Below, one piece after another: positions 1-8,221 of a stretch of DNA of 19,534 nucleotides. Source of the DNA: a bacterium (GTDB lineage: Bacteria; Patescibacteria; Paceibacteria; UBA9973; UBA6065); NCBI GenBank assembly GCA_030680695.1, contig JAUXUT010000098.1:1-19534 (forward strand), read 5' to 3'. Each line of letters begins with the position of its first letter. Within the stretch, counting starts at the first letter, position 1. The notes under the pieces were generated by a model. That model was given only the letters and a program-made list of their open reading frames with translations. It had not been told where the DNA came from and did not search any database. Both the position numbers and the translations under genes were made by a program.

Positions 1-6
1 AAACAA

Positions 7-24
7 CGCAAGATAAATCATGCG
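7..24. repeat. Short intergenic palindrome (TAAA-loop orientation)
   Basis: Imperfect inverted repeat CGCAAGATAAATCATGCG with one mismatch (11/20), upstream of the FdrA gene. It resembles the palindromes at 1779-1798, 1807-1824, 6710-6727 and 10587-10602, which also have an AT-rich TTTA or TAAA centre. It has no U-tract, so it is not a typical intrinsic terminator. Function unknown. Confidence 0.5.
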
Positions 25-51
25 CTACATCCACCAACTCGGAAGGGATTT

Positions 52-1779
52 ATGGCATTCATTAAAACGGAAGTGCGTTCTGGTGTGTATTACGACTCTG
101 TGGTGCTGATGCACCTGCAGCGTTCCCTGCTGGAACAGCCCGGCATGCTGGATTCCGGCGTGGTCATGGGCACGGATGCGAACAAGGAAGTGCTGGAGCA
201 AAGCGGCTTGCTGGTGGAAGAGATTCAACAGGCAGGCGCGGAAGACCTCATCATCGTCGTCAAAGGGGAGGATGAAGCGCAGGTGGGAGCCGTCCTGCAA
301 AAAGTGGACGAATTGATCGCCGCCCGTCGCGGCGGTGGCATCGAGCAGGATTACCGCGCAAAGACACTTGACACTGCTTTAAAAATGCTCCCTTCCGCGC
401 AGTGGGTGTTGATTTCTGTACCAGGACGTTATGCAGCGGGTATGAGCCGTCAGGCGTTGGGCTTGGGAAAAAATGTTTTTCTTTACAGCGATAACGTCTC
501 GCTGGATGACGAAATCTCCCTCAAAAAGGAAGCCGCCGCAAAACGCTTGATGGTGATGGGACCCGACTGCGGCACAGCCATCGTCAACGGCGTGGGGCTG
601 GGATTTGCCAACAAAGTCCGCCGCGGACCGATCAGTCTGGTGGCGGCTTCGGGGACAGGTTTACAGCAAGTGACGGTCCGCATCCATCAAATGGGCGGCG
701 GCGTCACCCATGCCATCGGCACGGGCGGACGCGACCTTTCGGAAGCGGTGGATGCCGTCACTGCCCGTCAGGCGTTGGATGCCCTGAGCCGCGACCCCGA
801 TACCAAAGTGATCGTCCTGCTTTCCAAGCCGCCTTCCCCCAAAGTGGCTGATGAACTCATCGCGGCGGCGCGGCTTGTGAACAAACCCGTCATCGTCAAC
901 TTTATCGGTCATGCCACATCCATGCGCCGCGTGGATAACGTCACGTTTGCCACCACCTTCGATGAGACCGCCAAACTGGCAGTGCAGGCGGCAAAAGAAA
1001 ATATTTCAAATGAAAATGAAAATCTGAATCTCGAACGCTTTATCCCGCAACAGCGTTACCTGCGCGGCTTGTTCTCCGGCGGCACGCTGGCATACGAAGC
1101 ACAATTGGTTCTGCGTGATTATCTGTCCGCCGTGTACTCCAACGCTCCGCTCTCCAAAGACCTGAGTCTCGAAGACCCGCTCACCAGTCGCGAACACACG
1201 TTGATCGATCTCGGCGAGGACATCTTCACCGTCGGGCGTTTGCACCCGATGATGGACAACGACCTGCGTATCCGCCGCCTGGAGAAGGAAGCGAACGACC
1301 CGGAAGTTGCGGTCATTTTATTGGATGTGGTGCTGGGATTTGGCGCGCATCCGAACCCCGCCTCTGAACTGGCGCCTGCGATTGCAAACGCGCGCCGCAT
1401 CGCTTCGGACGGGGGACGGAATCTCGAAGTGGTGGCTTTGGTCTCAGGGACGGATGAAGACCCGCAGAACATGAGCGAGCAAATTCGACAGTTGAAGGAA
1501 GCGGGCGCAATCGTGGAACTCAGCAATGACGCCGCTTCCCGCCGCGTGGGACGGCTGACGCGAGCGCTGCATCAGCGTGGATTAACTTCCACCGCGCCGA
1601 CCAGCCCTCCTGTCCCGCTTGAGGCGTTGAATCATCCAATGGCTGCCATCAACGTCGGGTTGGAATCCTTCCACGAAAGTTTGACATCGCAGGGCGCGGA
1701 AGTCATCCACGTGGATTGGAAACCCGCCGCGGGCGGTAATCAGAAATTGATGGATATTTTGGCGCGGATGAAAAAGTAG
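52..1779 (+). CDS. fdrA: FdrA family protein (acyl-CoA synthetase-like; probable carbamoyltransferase component)
   Basis: A 575-residue cytoplasmic protein of the FdrA family, related to succinyl-CoA synthetase. The N-terminal part has the family pattern YYDSVVLM and TDANKEVL. The CoA-ligase-like core shows GPDCGTAI (residues 170-177) and THAIGTGGRDL (219-229). The C-terminal half has the FdrA hallmark DLGEDIFTVGRLHPMMDND (386-404). Length is close to E. coli FdrA (about 555). In E. coli, FdrA with YlbE (DUF1116) and YlbF (DUF2877) has been linked to oxalurate phosphorolysis, giving oxamate and carbamoyl phosphate. Both partner families occur in this window (2845-4089 and 18617-19519), which supports a shared job, although the substrate here may be another N-carbamoyl compound. 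The ATG at 52 follows GGAAGGGA (41-48). The family call is firm; the reaction is inferred. Confidence 0.9.
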   Translation: MAFIKTEVRSGVYYDSVVLMHLQRSLLEQPGMLDSGVVMGTDANKEVLEQSGLLVEEIQQAGAEDLIIVVKGEDEAQVGAVLQKVDELIAARRGGGIEQDYRAKTLDTALKMLPSAQWVLISVPGRYAAGMSRQALGLGKNVFLYSDNVSLDDEISLKKEAAAKRLMVMGPDCGTAIVNGVGLGFANKVRRGPISLVAASGTGLQQVTVRIHQMGGGVTHAIGTGGRDLSEAVDAVTARQALDALSRDPDTKVIVLLSKPPSPKVADELIAAARLVNKPVIVNFIGHATSMRRVDNVTFATTFDETAKLAVQAAKENISNENENLNLERFIPQQRYLRGLFSGGTLAYEAQLVLRDYLSAVYSNAPLSKDLSLEDPLTSREHTLIDLGEDIFTVGRLHPMMDNDLRIRRLEKEANDPEVAVILLDVVLGFGAHPNPASELAPAIANARRIASDGGRNLEVVALVSGTDEDPQNMSEQIRQLKEAGAIVELSNDAASRRVGRLTRALHQRGLTSTAPTSPPVPLEALNHPMAAINVGLESFHESLTSQGAEVIHVDWKPAAGGNQKLMDILARMKK

Positions 1780-1798
1780 GACAAAATTTATTTTGTCC
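1779..1798. repeat. Short intergenic palindrome, loop TTTA
   Basis: Perfect inverted repeat GGACAAAATTTATTTTGTCC with 8-bp arms around TTTA, beginning at the last base of the fdrA TAG stop. A second palindrome in the opposite loop orientation (TAAA) follows at 1807-1824. It could act as an RNA stabiliser, processing site or weak terminator; nothing in the sequence decides between these. Confidence 0.75.
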
Positions 1799-1806
1799 CA
1801 AAACAG

Positions 1807-1824
1807 CGCAAAATAAATTTTGCG
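1807..1824. repeat. Short intergenic palindrome, loop TAAA
   Basis: Perfect inverted repeat CGCAAAATAAATTTTGCG, the second of two palindromes in the 61-nt gap between fdrA and the nitrilase gene. Its centre is the reverse complement of the TTTA centre of the first, so the two are in opposite orientation. It ends 4 nt before the SD of the next gene (1829-1834), so folding could influence initiation there. Confidence 0.75.
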
Positions 1825-1840
1825 GCACAAGGAGATAAAA

Positions 1841-2722
1841 ATGAAAGAGTTTATCGCGGCATGTGTGCAAATTGCGATCACGCCCAACGATGTGAAAGCG
1901 AACGTCGAGAAGAGTGTGGCGTGGCTGGAGAAGGCGGTCAAGGAAAATGATGGGGAGTTGATCGTCTTCCCCGAAACGGTGACGACGGGATTTGTGACCA
2001 ATTTGGAAGTGGGCGAACTGTGGGATTTGCTCGATGATAAATTAATTGTGGAAGAGATTCAAAAAGCCGCGAAAGCGTACGGCGTGCATGTGGTCTGGCC
2101 CACCTATCGGCGCGGACCGGAACGCAGGGTGATTTACAACTCTTCGATGTTGATCGGTCCCGATGGCGGCATCATCGGCACGTATGACAAGACCCATCCC
2201 TTCCCGCTGGAACGCGCAGTATGCGGCGGCTGGGTGACGGTGGGCAACCGCGCCGAAGTCTTCGAGACCGCGCTCGGCACGATTGGCATGATCATCTGCT
2301 ATGACGGCGACTTCCCCGAACTATCGCGCATTCTGGCGGTGAAGGGCGCGGAGGTCATCACCCGCCCGTCGGCGCTTTTACGCAGTTTCGATATTTGGAA
2401 CCTGACCACCAGCGCGCGCGCGTATGACAATCATGTCTATATGGTGGCGACCAACTCGGTTGGTCCCGATGCGGGCGGAGCGTATTATTTCGGTCACAGC
2501 ATGATCGTCAACCCGATTGCGTGGCGGCTGGCGCAGGCGCGCGGCGGGGAGGAGATCATCGCCGCCAAACTCGACCCCGATCCGCTGCGGTATGTGACAA
2601 CGGGCAGCAAGAGTTTGCAAATGTTCGATCATTTGGAAGACCGTAACCTTGAGTTGTATAAGGAAAGTTTGGTGGAGGCGCGGTCGCGTTTTGAAATTGG
2701 GAAACGCCTGCCGCGGAAGTGA
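1841..2722 (+). CDS. Carbon-nitrogen hydrolase (nitrilase superfamily)
   Basis: A 293-residue cytoplasmic hydrolase of the nitrilase superfamily (amidase, N-carbamoyl-amino-acid amidohydrolase and ureidopropionase branches). The Glu-Lys-Cys catalytic triad is visible: E45 in VFPETVTTGF, K117 in TYDKTHPF and C153 in MIICYDGDFPE. Length is typical for a single-domain member. In this neighbourhood a plausible role is hydrolysis of an amide or ureido C-N bond released from a ring-opened heterocycle, but the sequence does not identify the substrate. The ATG at 1841 is chosen because AAGGAG (1829-1834) sits 6 nt upstream; an in-frame TTG at 1820 lies inside a palindrome and is unlikely to be used. 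The gene lies between fdrA and the DUF1116 gene in the same direction. Confidence 0.9.
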   Translation: MKEFIAACVQIAITPNDVKANVEKSVAWLEKAVKENDGELIVFPETVTTGFVTNLEVGELWDLLDDKLIVEEIQKAAKAYGVHVVWPTYRRGPERRVIYNSSMLIGPDGGIIGTYDKTHPFPLERAVCGGWVTVGNRAEVFETALGTIGMIICYDGDFPELSRILAVKGAEVITRPSALLRSFDIWNLTTSARAYDNHVYMVATNSVGPDAGGAYYFGHSMIVNPIAWRLAQARGGEEIIAAKLDPDPLRYVTTGSKSLQMFDHLEDRNLELYKESLVEARSRFEIGKRLPRK

Positions 2723-2791
2723 CGGTGGACCGAGGGCGGAAGACCGTAGACCGTTGACGATATAACGGTCTGCCGTCCACCGTCTACGGTC
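2721..2791. repeat. Composite inverted repeat of GACCGTAGAC-like units
   Basis: A 71-bp element directly after the nitrilase stop. GACGGTGGAC (2721-2730) is exactly complementary to 2775-2784, GACCGTAGAC (2742-2751) to 2782-2791, and GACCGTT (2749-2755) to AACGGTC (2764-2770). The arms overlap, so alternative hairpins are possible. The units look like variants of one 10-11 bp motif, as in dispersed intergenic repeats. It occupies most of the 122-nt gap before the DUF1116 gene. Confidence 0.75.
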
Positions 2792-2844
2792 ATTTACAAA
2801 GCCAATGTTGTGCAAGTCATGTAAATGTCAGAGGAGTTGACTCT

Positions 2845-4089
2845 ATGGATATTGAAAAGGCAAATGATGAGGCAGTAAACCGAATGATGGAAGCGCGCCC
2901 GATGTTGGTGGGGATGGGCAAAGCCATCGACGTTATCCCCGGTATGCGCGACGACCTGCTGCTGCACGCGGGTCCGCCGATCACATGGGAGCGGGCGTCG
3001 GGTCCCATGCGCGGCGCGATCACAGGCGCGTTGATCTACGAGGGCAAAGCCAAAAGCATGGAGGAAGCCCAAAGGTTGGTCGAATCAGGCGCGATCAAGT
3101 TGGAACCGTGCCATCATCACCAATCGGTGGGACCAATGGCGGGAGTCACCAGCCCGTCCATGTGGGTGTATGTCGTCGAGAACAAGACGCATGGCAACAA
3201 GACTTATTCCAATGTCAATGAAGGCTATGGCAAGGTGCTGCGCTACGGCGCGTACAGTGATGAAGTGCTGGAGCGTTTGCGCTGGCTCAATGAAGTCATG
3301 TCGCCTGTGCTGGCGAAAGCCATCGAGTTGGGCGGCGGTCTGGACATGCGCAATTTACTTTCAGAAGCGCTGCACATGGGCGATGAAGGGCATAACCGCA
3401 ACAAGGCGGGGTCGTTCCTTTACACCGCCAAACTTGCGCCGTATATTGTACAAGCCACATCAGATTCGGAACTGGCGTCCAAAATTATCAAGACACTGGG
3501 CGATAATGCCTTGAGCGTGTTGAACCCGGTCATGGCGTCCTGCAAGGCAATGGCGGATTCGGCGCACGGCGTGGAGGGCAGTACGATTGTCTCTGTAATG
3601 GCGCGCAACGGCACGGACTTTGGAATCCGCGTCAGTGGACTGGGGGAGCGCTGGTTCACCGCCCCGGTGGCGACTCCACGCGGGTTGTATTTCCCCGGCT
3701 TTACCGAAGCGGACGCGAGCGGCGACATCGGCGACAGCACCATCACCGAGACGGCAGGCATCGGCGGGTTTGCGATGGCGACCGCGCCGGCAATCGTCAG
3801 CTTTGTCAGCGGCAAGCCGAAGGACGCCATCAATGCCTCGTTGGAGATGTATGAGATCACGCACACCGAGCATAAATATTTCACCATCCCGCCGCTCGAT
3901 TTTCGCGGCACGCCGACGGGCATCGACATCCGCAAGGTGGTCGAGACCGGCATCACCCCGCGCGTGAACACCGGCATCGCTCACAAGGAAGCGGGGGTGG
4001 GACAGGTCGGCGCGGGGTTGGTACGTCCGCCCATCGAGATGTTCCAGGAAGCGCTGGTGGCGTTTGCGGAACAGTATGGCTTTGCATAA
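2845..4089 (+). CDS. DUF1116 family protein (YlbE-like; probable carbamoyltransferase component)
   Basis: A 414-residue DUF1116 protein, close in length to E. coli YlbE (about 419). Conserved-looking polar stretches are LLLHAGPPITWE (38-49), EPCHHHQSVGPMAG (87-100) with three consecutive histidines H90-H92, and HMGDEGHNRN (177-186), which could form an active site or metal site. No signal peptide or membrane segment is seen. In E. coli the homologue works with FdrA and YlbF, linked to oxalurate/oxamate carbamoyl transfer. The ATG at 2845 has GAGGAG (2831-2836) at an 8-nt spacing. The gene is 12 nt upstream of the double cyclase gene, so the two are almost certainly co-transcribed. Family assignment is strong; catalytic role is by homology and context. 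Confidence 0.88.
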   Translation: MDIEKANDEAVNRMMEARPMLVGMGKAIDVIPGMRDDLLLHAGPPITWERASGPMRGAITGALIYEGKAKSMEEAQRLVESGAIKLEPCHHHQSVGPMAGVTSPSMWVYVVENKTHGNKTYSNVNEGYGKVLRYGAYSDEVLERLRWLNEVMSPVLAKAIELGGGLDMRNLLSEALHMGDEGHNRNKAGSFLYTAKLAPYIVQATSDSELASKIIKTLGDNALSVLNPVMASCKAMADSAHGVEGSTIVSVMARNGTDFGIRVSGLGERWFTAPVATPRGLYFPGFTEADASGDIGDSTITETAGIGGFAMATAPAIVSFVSGKPKDAINASLEMYEITHTEHKYFTIPPLDFRGTPTGIDIRKVVETGITPRVNTGIAHKEAGVGQVGAGLVRPPIEMFQEALVAFAEQYGFA

Positions 4090-4101
4090 GGAGAGATTTT
4101 C

Positions 4102-5769
4102 ATGGAAAAGTCGATCATTGACATTTTGAGCCGCGCCAAGTGGCATGACTTGAATCAGGCGTTGAGCATTTTCACGCCGCCTTTCCCCGGCGAAATGCCC
4201 CTGCAAATTCAGTTCTTCAAGCGACTGACCGGCTCGTACATCGGCGGGCAGGGCGCGAACGGACAGTTGATCGAGTGGAGCAACAACACCGGCACGCATC
4301 TGGTCGGACCCCGCGCCTTTCACTCCGGCGCGCGCGCCATCGCCGACATTCCGCTTAGTGACCTGTACGGCGAAGGCGTGATCGTGGATATTTCCGATGC
4401 GGTCTCGGATTACAGCCTGTACACGCCGGAGATGATCACTTCCCGCGTGGAGGTAAAGCCGGGCGACACTCTCATCATCAACACGGGCTATCACAAATAC
4501 GGCTGGGACCAGCCCGATGTCCGCAATGAAAAGGCGCAGGGCGGCGTGGAGAACAAGGAATTCGGTTATTACCTGCGCCATCCCGGTCCTTCTCCTGAGT
4601 TCTTCCAATGGGCGCTGGATATGAAGTTGAAACTGGTCGGCGTGGACTGCGGCTGTGCCGAACACCCGATGAACACCAATCTGCGCTATTTGCATCCGCG
4701 CGAATTTGCCAAGGCGGAGGAAAAACTCAAGCAGACGCACGGCAAGACGTGGGATGAACTCTTCCCGCCGGAGAAGTATTACGAACTCACGCACGTCGTC
4801 ATGCCCAAGTCCGGGCTGCTGCTGGTCGAATCGCTCGGCGGGGAGATCGATGCGCTCAAGAATCAACGCGCGTGGATCATGGTCAATCCCATCCCGTTCA
4901 TGGAAGTGGAAGCGGCATGGAGTCGAGTCGCCGCGCTGCAGCCGCCCGACGGTATGAGCGAAGCGGAGTTCTTCGACGTCATGCGCTCCGCAACCGTTTA
5001 TGATATGACTGTCCCATTCAGTGTGCAGACGCCCCAATGGGCGAACTATATCCCGCTCAGCGTCAACTACACCAAGCGCACGGGCGGACAGTATTTTGGG
5101 CTGGGACGCAACAACGCGCACTGCCGCGCCAGTTTTCACCTCGCCACGCACATGGACGGCGAAAAACATTTCTATACGACTGGGCGTTCCATCGGACAGA
5201 TGCCGTTCGAGCATTGGTTCGGTCCCGGCGTGATCGCCGATATTTCGGGCATGGTCAGCGATACCAGCGTGTATTCGCCGGAGATGATCGAGAAGGTGGT
5301 CGAAGTGCGCAAGGGTGATATTCTCCTTGTCAAGACCGGCTACAACAAATATGGATGGAACAGCCCCGATTCGGATGAGTTCCGCTACATGATTCGCCAC
5401 CCTGGTCCCTCCGCCGATTTTGCGCAGTGGTGTCTCGAAAAGGAGATCAAATGGCTCGGCGTGGATTGTGTCGCGATGGAACACCCGATGAACACCATCC
5501 AGCGCAACTGGCACCCCAAGACCTTCGAGGAAGCCAACCGCAAATTGATCGAAACCTATGGCAAGAGTTGGGATGAGATGTATCCGCTTGATACGTATTA
5601 TCAGGATATGCACCTGAACCTCTTCCCCAGGGGCATCATCCACGCGGAGAATTTGGGCAGGGACATCGCCCATCTCGAAAGCGGACGTTACTTCATCGGC
5701 TGCTTCCCGCAAAAAGCGATGGAACTCGAGTCATGCTGGGCGCGCTTCGTGGCGTTCAAGGAAGGTTAG
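4102..5769 (+). CDS. Tandem double-domain cyclase family amidohydrolase (PF04199), first domain degenerate
   Basis: A 555-residue protein made of two homologous cyclase/kynurenine-formamidase-like domains, about residues 10-280 and 295-555. Both repeat units carry RHPGP, a GVDC..EHPMNT stretch and a TYG/THGK(T/S)WDE segment. The family binds metal with an HxGTHxDxxxH motif and later His and Glu. Domain 2 keeps these: H346, H350, D352, H356, H514 and E516, with A348 replacing the usual Gly. Domain 1 has N62, V68 and A72 at three of the motif positions and L241 at the later His, keeping only H66 and E243, so it is probably inactive and structural. The likely reaction is hydrolysis of a cyclic amide, imide or N-formyl bond in the cytoplasm. 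AAGGAG overlaps the DUF1116 stop, 8 nt from this ATG. A single-domain paralogue lies at 16187-17068. Confidence 0.88.
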   Translation: MEKSIIDILSRAKWHDLNQALSIFTPPFPGEMPLQIQFFKRLTGSYIGGQGANGQLIEWSNNTGTHLVGPRAFHSGARAIADIPLSDLYGEGVIVDISDAVSDYSLYTPEMITSRVEVKPGDTLIINTGYHKYGWDQPDVRNEKAQGGVENKEFGYYLRHPGPSPEFFQWALDMKLKLVGVDCGCAEHPMNTNLRYLHPREFAKAEEKLKQTHGKTWDELFPPEKYYELTHVVMPKSGLLLVESLGGEIDALKNQRAWIMVNPIPFMEVEAAWSRVAALQPPDGMSEAEFFDVMRSATVYDMTVPFSVQTPQWANYIPLSVNYTKRTGGQYFGLGRNNAHCRASFHLATHMDGEKHFYTTGRSIGQMPFEHWFGPGVIADISGMVSDTSVYSPEMIEKVVEVRKGDILLVKTGYNKYGWNSPDSDEFRYMIRHPGPSADFAQWCLEKEIKWLGVDCVAMEHPMNTIQRNWHPKTFEEANRKLIETYGKSWDEMYPLDTYYQDMHLNLFPRGIIHAENLGRDIAHLESGRYFIGCFPQKAMELESCWARFVAFKEG

Positions 5770-5773
5770 TAGG

Positions 5774-5790
5774 TCATGCTTGTAGCATGA
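5774..5790. repeat. Short intergenic palindrome, loop TGT
   Basis: Perfect inverted repeat TCATGCTTGTAGCATGA with 7-bp arms, 4 nt after the double-cyclase stop and 13 nt before the NmrA-type start. The arm sequence differs from the TTTA-loop palindromes but the size and placement are the same. Confidence 0.6.
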
Positions 5791-5803
5791 TACGCTGTTC
5801 AGT

Positions 5804-6652
5804 ATGATTTTAGTCACAGGTGCGGCAGGGAAGACCGGGTGGGCAATCATTCGGGCGCTCGCCCGGCGCGGAGAGTCCGTCCGCGCGATGGTGCGCCGCG
5901 CCGAACAAGTTGCCAGTCTTGAAGCGATTGGCGCGACAGAAGTGATTCTCGGCGACTTGCTCGATGGGTCAGCCGTGCATCGAGCGGTTCATGGCGTACA
6001 AGCGATTTACCACATCGCCCCGAACGTCAGCCCGCATGAGGTGACGATTGGCGAGCGCGTCATCACAGCCGCGCGGTTTGCCGGGGTGGAGCATTTCGTC
6101 TTCCACTCCGTGCTGCATCCGCAGGTGGAGGCGATGCCGCATCACTGGCTGAAAATGCGCGTGGAGGAGTTGCTCTTCGCGTCGGGATTGTTCTTTACCA
6201 TTCTTCAGCCGTCCGCCTACATGCAAAACATGCTGGCGTATTTGGATGCCATCCGTGAGCAGGGCGTGTACAAGATTCCGTATCCGCCGCACACGCGCCT
6301 GAGCCTGATCGATTTGGAAGACCTCGCCGAAGCCGCCGCCATCATCCTGAGCGAACCTGAATGGCGTAACGCCACACTGGAGTTGGTCGGCACGTCGGGA
6401 CTGTCACAGCAGGAGATTGCCCACACGCTTGGCAGGCAACTGTCCCGACCGGTGGAGGCGGAAGCCATTCCAATCGAAACCTGGCAGGCGAACGCCCGTT
6501 CCGCCGGGCTGGGCGAATATCAAATCGAAACATTGAGCAAAATGTTCGCGTACTATGCTCAGCATGGATTGGTCGGTAGTCCGCGTGTGTTGGGATGCCT
6601 GCTCAAAAGAGAACCAACCTCTTTTGAGGAATTTGTAGAAAGAACGATATAG
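5804..6652 (+). CDS. NmrA-like NAD(P)-binding protein (atypical short-chain dehydrogenase fold)
   Basis: A 282-residue Rossmann-fold protein. The N-terminus MILVTGAAGKTGWA has the glycine-rich nucleotide-binding motif GAAGKTG (6-12), and AMVRR shortly after is the usual adenine/phosphate-binding stretch. GVEHFVFHSVLHP takes the place where classical short-chain dehydrogenases carry the YxxxK pair, as in NmrA/HSCARG-type proteins. It could be a redox sensor or a reductase; the sequence does not decide. It lies between the double cyclase and the hydroxylase genes. No clear SD precedes the ATG at 5804, which follows the palindrome at 5774-5790, so translation may be weak. An accessory role in the pathway is inferred from position only. 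Confidence 0.82.
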   Translation: MILVTGAAGKTGWAIIRALARRGESVRAMVRRAEQVASLEAIGATEVILGDLLDGSAVHRAVHGVQAIYHIAPNVSPHEVTIGERVITAARFAGVEHFVFHSVLHPQVEAMPHHWLKMRVEELLFASGLFFTILQPSAYMQNMLAYLDAIREQGVYKIPYPPHTRLSLIDLEDLAEAAAIILSEPEWRNATLELVGTSGLSQQEIAHTLGRQLSRPVEAEAIPIETWQANARSAGLGEYQIETLSKMFAYYAQHGLVGSPRVLGCLLKREPTSFEEFVERTI

Positions 6653-6687
6653 TAAGCGGGGCGAAAGCCTCCTGCTCAGAACATGGA

Positions 6688-6700
6688 AGCCCTTCGGGCT
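6688..6700. repeat. Small GC-rich hairpin, loop TTC
   Basis: AGCCC/GGGCT arms around TTC, in the 192-nt gap (6653-6844) before the hydroxylase operon, the longest gap in the window. Apart from this hairpin and the one at 6710-6727, nothing recognisable is seen in the gap. Confidence 0.45.
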
Positions 6701-6709
6701 AACATAATC

Positions 6710-6727
6710 AGTCGGATTTATCCGACT
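6710..6727. repeat. Short intergenic palindrome, loop TTTA
   Basis: Perfect 7-bp arms AGTCGGA/TCCGACT around TTTA. The loop matches the palindromes at 1779-1798 and 10587-10602 while the arms differ and remain complementary. The bases after it (TTCATG) give no U-run. Confidence 0.65.
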
Positions 6728-6788
6728 TTCATGAACTGAGGCAGGCCTTCAGCCCGCCGATGCGAGTGGAAGATATTATCCTGAGCAG

Positions 6789-6816
6789 TTACACGATATA
6801 AATCTTTGTTTATAAC
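6789..6816 (+). promoter_or_regulatory. Possible promoter for the molybdenum hydroxylase genes
   Basis: TATAAC (6811-6816) is a fair -10 box in an AT-rich patch upstream of the FAD-subunit gene. The best-placed -35 candidate, TTACAC (6789-6794) at a 16-nt spacing, matches consensus poorly. Support comes mainly from the position, after the longest gap and two hairpins. Confidence 0.2.
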
Positions 6817-6844
6817 TGGTGAAAAAAGAAAACGAGGAGAGTCT

Positions 6845-7726
6845 ATGAAGCCAGCGCCATTCGAATATCATGCACCCACAACCGTGGAGCAAGCCCTGTC
6901 CCTTTTGGCGGAGCACGGCTACGACGCCAAAATTCTGGCGGGCGGGCAAAGCCTGATTCCCATGATGAACTTCCGCCTCGCCCAACCCGCCGTGTTGGTG
7001 GATATGAACAACATCCCCGACCTCGCCTTCATCAAAGCGGGCGATGACGGTTTGCGCATCGGCGCGATGACGCGGCATTATCAAGTGGAAACCAGTGACC
7101 TTGCGGCGGAACATGCGCCGCTGATTCACGCCACCATGCCCAAGATCGCCTATCCACAAGTGCGCAGCCGAGGCACGTTTGGCGGAAGCATCTCTCATGC
7201 CGACCCGGCGGCGGAACTCCCCACGCTGACCTTTGCCCTGGATGCGAAATTCCGCCTCGTCAGCCTGCGGGGTGAGCGGTGGATTCCCGCCCGGGAATTT
7301 TTCTTCGGGCTGTTCACCACCGCGCTGGAACCGGACGAAATCCTGGCGGAGGCATCCATCCCGCCCCTGCCGCCGCACTCCGGCTGGTCATTGCAGGAAG
7401 TCGCGCGGCGTCCGCACGACTTTGCACTGGTCGGCGCCGCCGCCGTCCTCACACTGGATGCGAATGGACGTTGCGAAGACGCCCGCCTCGTCTTCCTGAG
7501 CGTGGGTGACAGACCGATGTTTGCAGAACGCGCCTCGGACCTGCTCAAAGGGCAGGAGGTCACGCCCGAAGCGATTCGCGCCGCGGCGGAACTTGCCTCC
7601 ACGGAAGAGATCGATCCCAGCAGCGACATTCACGCCAGCGTGGACTTCCGCCGCCATCTTGCGAATGTGTTGTGCCGCCGTGCCATCGAACAGGCGCTCG
7701 AACGCGCGAAAGAGAACAAGGAATAG
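6845..7726 (+). CDS. Molybdenum hydroxylase FAD-binding (medium) subunit, CoxM/XdhB-like
   Basis: A 293-residue FAD-binding subunit of a xanthine-oxidase-family hydroxylase, passing electrons from the [2Fe-2S] subunit to an acceptor. Both flavin motifs are present: AGGQSLIPMM (32-41) and TFGGSISHADPAAE (111-124). Length is normal for the family. The ATG at 6845 follows GAGGAG (6834-6839) at a 5-nt spacing and begins the usual MKPAPFEYHAP N-terminus; an upstream in-frame TTG at 6806 has no support. It opens the order medium-small-large subunit, followed by a CoxG-like gene. The next gene begins 9 nt downstream. Confidence 0.93.
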   Translation: MKPAPFEYHAPTTVEQALSLLAEHGYDAKILAGGQSLIPMMNFRLAQPAVLVDMNNIPDLAFIKAGDDGLRIGAMTRHYQVETSDLAAEHAPLIHATMPKIAYPQVRSRGTFGGSISHADPAAELPTLTFALDAKFRLVSLRGERWIPAREFFFGLFTTALEPDEILAEASIPPLPPHSGWSLQEVARRPHDFALVGAAAVLTLDANGRCEDARLVFLSVGDRPMFAERASDLLKGQEVTPEAIRAAAELASTEEIDPSSDIHASVDFRRHLANVLCRRAIEQALERAKENKE

Positions 7727-7735
7727 GAGATGAAC

Positions 7736-8221
7736 ATGGAATCAACAGCACAAAACCTATTCGAACTGGCTGTGACCGTCAACGGCACGCGCTACGAGCG
7801 GACGGTCGAACCGCGCATGTTGTTGAGCGATTTCCTGCGCCACGAACTCGACCTGACCGGCACGCATGTCGGCTGTGAGCATGGCGTGTGCGGCGCATGT
7901 TCCGTCCTGATGGATGGCAGACCCGTGCGCTCCTGCCTGATGTTCGCCGTGCAGGCAAACGGACATGAGATCACGACCGTCGAAGGGTTGGGGACGATCG
8001 ACAACCTGCATCCCGTTCAAAAGTCATTTCAAGAGGCGCACGGCTTGCAATGCGGTTTTTGCACGCCCGGCATCCTCACCACGGTTGTGGCGTTTCTCGA
8101 AGAAAACCCCGACCCGAGCGAAGAGGAGATCCGCGAAGCCATCTCCGGCAACCTCTGCCGCTGTACCGGCTACCAGCACATTGTGGACGCCGTCCAATTG
8201 GCGGCGGAGAAGATGAAGTAG
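7736..8221 (+). CDS. Molybdenum hydroxylase [2Fe-2S] (small) subunit, CoxS/XdhC-like
   Basis: A 161-residue iron-sulfur subunit. The N-terminal plant-type ferredoxin domain has C47, C52, C55 and C67 for the first [2Fe-2S] cluster. The C-terminal helical domain has C106, C109, C141 and C143 (QCGFCTPG and NLCRCTGY) for the second cluster near molybdopterin. All eight ligands are intact. An ATG at 7730 is also in frame, but 7736 is preferred because AGGAG (7725-7729) then has a 6-nt spacing. It transfers electrons between the molybdenum site of the large subunit and the FAD subunit. Confidence 0.95.
   Translation: MESTAQNLFELAVTVNGTRYERTVEPRMLLSDFLRHELDLTGTHVGCEHGVCGACSVLMDGRPVRSCLMFAVQANGHEITTVEGLGTIDNLHPVQKSFQEAHGLQCGFCTPGILTTVVAFLEENPDPSEEEIREAISGNLCRCTGYQHIVDAVQLAAEKMK

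Noticed and set aside
1779..1824. Intrinsic terminator between fdrA and the nitrilase gene
   Set aside because: The palindromes are AT-rich and not followed by a U-tract, and gene order suggests continued transcription.
3460..5712. A 750-codon open frame on the minus strand across the DUF1116 and double-cyclase genes
   Set aside because: It is antisense to two well-supported genes and its translation is Arg/His/Asp-rich without a recognisable domain, as expected from a high-GC shadow frame.
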